From Siphonodentalium dalli (lineage: Eukaryota; Mollusca; Scaphopoda; Gadilida; Siphonodentaliidae), in assembly GCA_032622095.1 (NCBI GenBank), contig CP136063.1:273849426-273913425 (forward strand): a DNA stretch of 64,000 nt. Direction: 5' to 3'. Shown piece after piece: positions 57,272 to 64,000 of the stretch. How positions within the stretch are numbered: the stretch's first letter is position 1; every line of letters begins with the position of its first letter. The translations under genes and the position numbers were made by a program. Under the pieces are notes generated by a model, which was not told the DNA's origin, searched no databases, and saw only the letters and a list, made by a program, of their open reading frames with translations.

Positions 57272-60200
57272 TGGACGTTCTTTGTTGGTTACATACCAGG
57301 AGTAAGACTATCAATGAGCGTTCTTTATTTGTAACATACAAGGAATAGACTAACAATGAACGCTCTTTATTAGTAACATACCAGGAATAAGACCAACAAT
57401 GAGCGTTCGCTATTTGTAACATACCAGGAATAAGACTAACAATGAACGTTCTTTATTTGTAACATACCATGACTAAGACTAACAATGAACGGTATTTATT
57501 GGTAACATACAATGAGTAGACTTACAATGAACGCTCTTTATGTGTAACATACCAGGAATAAGACTAACAATGAACGATCTTTATTTGTAACATACCATGA
57601 ATATACTAACAAGGAACGCTCTTTATTTCTAACATACCATGACTAATACTAACAATGAACGGTCTTATTTTTAACATACAATGAGTAAGACTAACATTGA
57701 ACGCTCTGTATTTGTAACATACCAGGCATAAGACTAACAATGAACGATCTTTATTTGTAACATACCATGAATATACTAACAATGAACGCTGTTTATGTGT
57801 ATCATACCAGGAATAAGACTAACAATGAACGCTCTTTATTTGTAACATACCATGAACAAGAATAACAATGGAAGGTCTTTAATTGTAACATAACACGAAT
57901 AGACTAACAATGAACGCTCTTCAATTGTAACATACCAGGAATAGACTAACAATGAACGCTCTTTATTTGTAACATACCAGGAATAGACTAACAATGAACG
58001 CTCTTTATTTGTAACATACCAGGGATAGACCAACAATTAACGCTCTTTATTTGTAATATACCATGAATATACTAACAAGGCACGCTCTTTATTTGTAACA
58101 TACAAGGAGTAAGACTAACAATGAACGCTCTTTATTTGTAACATACCAGGAATAGACTAAATAACAATGAGCGTTATTTATTTGTAACAAACCAGGAATA
58201 GACTAACAATGAACGCTCTATATTTTTAACATACAATGTGTAAGACTAACAATGAACGCTCTTTATTTGTAACATACCAGGAATAAGACTAACAATGAAC
58301 GATCTTTATTTGTAACATACCATGAATATACTAACGAGGAACGCTCTTTATTTGTAACATACAATGACAAAGACTAACAATGAACGGTCTTTATTGGTAA
58401 CAAACAATACATAGACTAACAATGAACGCTCTTTATGTGTAACATACCAGGAATAAGACTACCAATGGACGTTCTTTGTTGGTTACATACCAGGCATAGA
58501 CTAACAATAAACGCTCTTTGTTTGTAACATACCAGGAATAGACTAACAATGAACGCTCTTTATTCGTAACATACCAGGAATAAGACTAACAATGAATGAT
58601 CTTTATTGGTAACATACCAGGAATAGACTAACAATGAACGCTCATTATTGGTTATTTACCAGGAGGTGACTAACAGTGAACGCTCTTTATTTGTAACATA
58701 CCATGAATAAGACTAACAATGGACGTTCTTTGTTGGTTACATACCAGGAATAGACTAACAATGGGCATTCTATATTGGTAACATACCAGGAGTAAGACTA
58801 ACAATGAACGCTCTTTATTTATAACATACCAGGAATAGACTAACAATGAGCGTTCTTCATTTGTAACATACCAGGAGTAAGACTAACAATGAACGCTCTT
58901 TATTTTTAACATACCAGGAATATACTATATAGCAATGAGCGTTCTTTATTTGTAACATACTAGGAATAGACTAATAATGAACGCTCTTTATTTGTAACAT
59001 ACCAGGAATAGACTAACAATGAACGTTCTTTATTTGTAACATACCTGGAATAAGACTAACAATGAACGCTCTTTATTGGTAACATACCAGGAGTAAGACT
59101 AACAATGGACGTTCTTTGTTGGTTACATACCATGACTAATACTAACAATGAACGGTCTTATTTTTAACATACAATGAGTAAGACTAACATTGAACGCTCT
59201 GTATTTGTAACATACCAGGCATAAGACTAACAATGAACGATCTTTATTTGTAACATACCATGAATATACTAACAATGAACGCTGTTTATGTGTATCATAC
59301 CAGGAATAAGACTAACAATGAACGCTCTTTATTTGTAACATACCATGAACAAGAATAACAATGGACGGTCTTTATTTGTAACATACCACGAATAGACTAA
59401 CAATGAACGCTCTTCAATTGTAACATACCAGGACTAGACTAACAATGAACGCTCTTTATTTGTAACATACCAGGAATAGACTAACAATGAACGCTCTTTA
59501 TTTGTAACATACCAGGGATAGACCAACAATTAACGCTCTTTATTTGTAATATACCATGAATATACTAACAAGGCACGCTCTTTATTTGTAACATACAAGG
59601 AGTAAGACTAACAATGAACGCTCTTTATTTGTAACATACCAGGAATAGACTAAATAACAATGAGCGTTATTTATTTGTAACAAACTAGGAATAGACTAAC
59701 AATGAACGCTCTTTATTTTTAACATACAATGTGTAAGACTAACAATGAACGCTCTTTATTTGTAACATACCAGGAATAAGACTAACAATGAACGATCTTT
59801 ATTTGTAACATACCAGGAATATACTAACAAGGAACGCTCTTTATTTGTAACATACAATGACAAAGACTAACAATGAACGGTCTTTATTGGTAACAAACAA
59901 TACATAGACTAACAATGAACGCTCTTTATGTGTAACATACCAGGAATAAGACTACCAATGGACGTTCTTTGTTGGTTACATACCAGGAATAGACTAACAA
60001 TAAACGCTCTTTGTTTGTAACATACCAGGAATAGACTAACAATGAACGCTCTTTATTCGTAACATACCAGGAATAAGACTAACAATGAATGATCTTTATT
60101 GGTAACATACCAGGAATAGACCAACAATGAACGCTCATTATTGGTTATTTACCAGGAGGTGACTAACAGTGAACGCTCTTTATGTGTAACATACCATGAA

Positions 60201-62636
60201 TAAGACTAACAATGGACGTTCTTTGTTGGTTACATACCAGGAATAGACTAACATTGGGCATTCTATATTGGTAACATACCAGGAGTAAGACTAACAATGA
60301 ACGCTCTTTATTTATAACATACCAGGAATAGACTAACAATGAGCGTTCTTCATTTGTAACATACCAGGAGTAAGACTAACAATGAACGCTCTTTATTTTT
60401 AACATACCAGGAATAGACTATATAGCAATGAGCGTTCTTTATTTGTAACATACAAGGAATAGACTAACAATGAACGCTCTTTATTTGTAACATACCAGGA
60501 ATAGACTAACAATGAACGTTCTTTATTTGTAACATACCTGGAATAAGACTAACAATGGACGTTCTTTATTTGTAACATACCAGGAATAGACTAACAATGA
60601 GCGTTCTTTATTTGTAACATACCAGGAATAAGACTAGCAATGAACGTTCTGTATTTGTAACATACCAGGAATAGACTAGCAATGAACGCTCTTTATTTGT
60701 AACATACCAGGAATAGACTAAAAATGGACGTTCTTTATTTGTAACATACCAGGAATAAGACTAACAATGGACGTTCTTTATTTGTAATTTACCAGGAATA
60801 AACAAACAATGAGCGTTCTTTATTTGTAACATACCAGGAATAAGACTAGCAATGAACGTTCTTTATTTGTAACATACCAGGAATAGACTAGCAATGAACG
60901 CTCTTTATTTGTAACATACCAGGAATAGACTAACAATGGACGTTCTTTATTTGTAACATACCAGGAATAGACTAACAATGAGCGTTCTTTATTTGTAACA
61001 TACCAGGAATAAGACCAACAATGGACGTTCTTTATTTGTAACATATCAGGAATAGACTATCAATGGACACTCTTTATTTGTAACGTACCAGGAATAGACT
61101 AGCAATGAACGCTCTTTGTTTGTAACATACCATGAATAGACTAGCAATGAACGCTTTTTATTTGTTACATACAAGTAATAGACTAAAATGAGCGTTCGTT
61201 ATTTGTAACATACCATGAATAGACTAACAATGAACGCTCTTTATTTGTAACATACCAGGAATAGACTAGCAATGAACGCTCTTTATTTGTAACATACCAT
61301 GAGTAAGACTAACTATGAACGCGCTTTATTTGTAACATACCAGGAATATACCAACAATGGACGTTCTTTGTTGGTTACATACCAGGAATAGATTAACAGT
61401 GAACGCTCTTTATTTGTAACATACCATGAATAAGACTAACAATGGACGTTCTGTGTTGGTTACATACCAGGAGTAAGACTATCAATGAGCGTTCTTTATT
61501 TGTAACATACAAGGAATAGACTAACAATGGACGTTCTTTGTTGGTTACATACCAGGATTAAGACTAGCAATAAACGCTCCTTATTTGTAGCATACAACGA
61601 ATAAGACTAACAATGGACGTTCTTTGCTGGTTACATACCAGGAATAATACTAGCAATGAACGCTCTTTATTTGTACCATACCATGAGTAAGACTAATTAT
61701 GAACCCTCTTTATTTGTAACATACCAGGAATAAGACTAACAATGAGCGTTCGCTATTTGTAACATACCAGGAATAAGACTAACAATGAGCGTTCTTTATT
61801 TGTAACATACCATGACTAAGACTAACAATGAACGGTATTTATTGGTAACATACAATGAGTAGACTTACAATGAACGCTCTTTATGTGTAACATACCAGGA
61901 ATAAGACTAACAATGAACGATCTTTATTTGTAACATACCATGAATATACTAACAAGGAACGCTCTTTATTTCTAACATACCATGACTAATACTAACAATG
62001 CACGGTCTTATTTTTAACATACAATGAGTAAGACTAACATTGAACGCTCTGTATTTGTAACATACCAGGCATAATACTAACAATGGACGATCTTTATTTG
62101 TAACATACCATGAATATACTAACAATGAACGCATTTTATGTGTATCATACCAGGAATAAGACTAACAATGAACGCTCTTTATTTGTAACATACCATGAAC
62201 AAGAATAACAATGGACGGTCTTTATTTGTAACATACCACGAATAGACTAACAATGAACGCTCTTCAATTGTAACATACCAGGAATAGACTAACAATGAAC
62301 GCTCTTTATTTGTAACATACCAGGAATAGACTAACAATGAACGCTCTTTATTTGTAACATACCAGGAATAGACTAACAATTAACGCTCTTTATTTGTAAT
62401 ATACCATGAATATACTAACAAGGAACGCTCTTTATTTCTAACATACAAGGAGTAAGACTAACAATGAACGCTCTTTATTTGTAACATACCAGGAATAGAC
62501 TAAATAACAATGAGCGTTATTTATTTGTAACAAACCAGGAATAGACTAACAATGAACGCTCTTTATTTTTAACTTACAATGTGTAAGACTAACAATGAAC
62601 GCTCTTTATTTGTAACATACCAGGAATAAGACTAGC
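57262..62636 (+). repeat. Forward-orientation satellite block 5
   Basis: Near-identical copy of 49075-54449. Every distinctive monomer I checked lies at +8187, including the 1,493-bp internal duplication (CATGACTAATAC at about 57638 and 59131). A few substitutions separate the copies, such as ACATACAAGGAAT near 60450 against ACATACTAGGAAT near 52263. Confidence 0.95.
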
Positions 62637-64000
62637 ATTTATTGTTATTCTATTACTGGTACGTTACAAATAAAGAACGCTCATTGTTAGTCTAGTCCTG
62701 GTATGTTACAAATAAAGAGCGTTCATTGTTAGTCTATTCCTGGTATGTTACAAATAAAGAACGTTCATTGTTAGTCTATTCGTGGTATGTTACAAATAAA
62801 GAGCGTTCATCGTTAGTCTTACTCCTGGAATGTTACCAATAAAGAACGCTCATTATTAGTATATTCCTGGTATGTTACAAATAAAGAGCGTTCATTGTTA
62901 GTCTATTCCTGGTATGTTACAAATAAAGAACGTTCATTGTTAGTCTATTTATGGTATGTTACAAATAAAGAGCGTTCATTGTTAGACTATTCCTGGTATG
63001 TTACAAATAAAGAGCGTTCATTGTTAGTCTTACTCCTGGTATGTTACAAATAAATAACGCTCATTGTTAGTCTATTCCTTGTATGTTACAAATAAAGAGC
63101 GTTCATCGTTAGTCTTACTCCTGGAATGTTACCAATAAAGAACGCTCAGTATTAGTATATTCCTGGTATGTTACAAATAAATAGCGTTCGATGTTAGTCT
63201 TACTCATTGTACGTTAAAAATAAAGACCCTTCATTGTTAGTCTTACTCTTGGTATGTTAACAATAAATAACGCTCATTGTTATTATATTCCTGGTATGTT
63301 ACAAATAAAGAGCGTTCATTGTTAGTCTATTCCTGGTATGTTACAAATAAAGAACGCTCATTGTTAGTCTTATTCCTGGTATGTTACAAATAAAGAGCGT
63401 TCATTGTTAGTCTATTCATGGTATGTAACCAACAAAGAACGTCCATTGTTAGTCTTATTCCTGGTATGTTACACATTAAGAGCGTTCATTGTTGGTCTAT
63501 TCATTGTTACCAATAAGGACCGTTCATTGTTAGTCTTAGTCATGGTATGTTACAAATAAAGAGCGTTCCTTTGTTAGTATATTCGTGGTATGTTACAAAT
63601 AAAGATCGTTCATTGTTAGTCTTATTCCTGGTATGTTACAAATACAGAGCGTTCATTGTTAGTCTTTCACGTTGTATGTTAAAAATAAAGAGCGTTAATA
63701 GTTAGTCTATTCCTGGTTTGTTACAAATAAATAGCGTTCATTGTTAGTCTTACTCCTGGTATGTTACAAATAAAGAACGCTCATTGTTAGTCTATTCCTG
63801 GTATGTTACAAATAAAGAGCGTTCATTGTTAGTCTTACTCCTGGTATGTTACCAATAAAGAACGCTAATTATTAGTATTTTCCTGGTATGTTACAAATAA
63901 AGAGCGTTCGATGTTAGTCTTACTCATTGTACGTTAAAAATAAAGACCGTTCATTGTTAGTCTTAGTCATGGTATGTTAGAAATAAAGAGCGCTCATTGT
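62637..64000 (-). repeat. Inverted satellite block, copy 5 (cut by window end)
   Basis: Starts with the same GACTAGCATTTATTG switch, exactly 8187 bp after copy 4. It lacks copy 4's 805-bp extra segment: its GTTCGATG monomers, at about 63190 and 63910, are 720 bp apart, against 805 and then 720 in copy 4. The right junction lies beyond the window. Confidence 0.93.

Larger units (their letters stand above)
1..64000. repeat. 42-43 bp satellite array filling the window
   Basis: Every line of the window can be read as head-to-tail copies of one monomer: the core GARCGYTC, then TTTATTTGTAACATACC, then AGGAATAGACTAACAATG, running into the next core. The period is 42 bp when the tail is AATAGACT and 43 bp when it is AATAAGACT or AGTAAGACT. 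Common variants are GGACGTTC in the core, TTTGTTGGTTACATACC or TTTATTGGTAACATACC in the middle, and CCATGAATA for CCAGGAATA. About 1,500 monomers fit. Both array ends lie outside the window. I found no unique spacer, RNA gene, transposon or gene. This is established from direct reading. The assignment to eukaryotic heterochromatin is inference from array size and HOR structure, and the species is unknown. Confidence 0.97.
57251..64000 (+). repeat. 8,187-bp tandem HOR unit, copy 2 (partial)
   Basis: Second copy, truncated by the window end about 1.36 kb into its inverted block. That block lacks the 805-bp extra segment of copy 1, so a complete second unit would be about 7.38 kb, the same as the 7,382-bp step from 47068 to 54450. 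Confidence 0.92.

Noticed and set aside
1-64000. CRISPR array
   Set aside because: The whole 42-43 bp period is repeated. There is no alternation of constant repeat and unique spacer, and there are no cas genes.
1-64000. Telomeric repeat
   Set aside because: The period and sequence do not match TTAGGG-type, TTTAGGG-type or TTAGG-type repeats. Isolated TTAGGAG (near 1210) is a variant monomer.
1-64000. CENP-B box in the monomer
   Set aside because: The required TTCG and CGGG elements at the right spacing are not present in the consensus monomer.
1-64000. ATG AAC GCT CTT TAT TTG TAA micro-frame on the + strand of forward monomers
   Set aside because: A six-codon frame repeated in most forward monomers by chance of the repeat. 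There is no evidence of translation.

Overview
The whole 64 kb is satellite DNA. I see no unique sequence and no gene. It is an uninterrupted array of roughly 1,500 copies of one 42-43 bp monomer, about one third G+C. The commonest form has an 8-bp core GARCGYTC, then TTTATTTGTAACATACC, then AGGAATAGACTAACAATG. The 43-bp form carries one extra A (AATAAGACT or AGTAAGACT in place of AATAGACT). An array this long, with nested higher-order repeats, points to a eukaryotic centromeric, pericentromeric, subtelomeric or other heterochromatic locus. I cannot name the species, and I see no canonical telomere repeat, no CENP-B box and no transposon.

Layout by monomer orientation ('forward' means the core reads GAACGCTCTTTATTTG on the + strand): forward 1-21057; inverted 21058-23148; forward 23149-41220; inverted 41221-43311; forward 43312-47067; inverted 47068-49074; forward 49075-54449; inverted 54450-57261; forward 57262-62636; inverted from 62637 to the window end. 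All five left junctions share the same sequence, as do all four right junctions. One inversion was therefore probably spread by later segmental duplication.

Several layers of duplication lie above the monomer. There are 86/129-bp dimer and trimer stretches. There are repeats of 343, 382, ~720-805 and 1,493 bp, an HOR of about 1.5-2.06 kb, and duplications of about 3.6-4.4 kb. A 16,880-bp unit (6491-23370) is followed directly by a 20,163-bp derivative (23371-43534). On the right an 8,187-bp tandem unit repeats (49064-57250, then 57251 to the end). Copies differ mainly by whole-monomer insertions and deletions (84/85, 301, 428 and 805 bp) and scattered substitutions, as expected from unequal crossing-over or gene conversion.

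The open reading frames here (up to 240 codons) are a by-product of the period: 42 bp is 14 codons, so runs of 42-bp monomers read SWYVTNKERSLLVY repeatedly, on the minus strand in forward blocks and the plus strand in inverted blocks. They break wherever a 43-bp monomer occurs. I call no CDS. The points most worth a second look are the amplified inversion with its palindromic junction, the layered HOR architecture, and the near-palindromic CpG core in each monomer.
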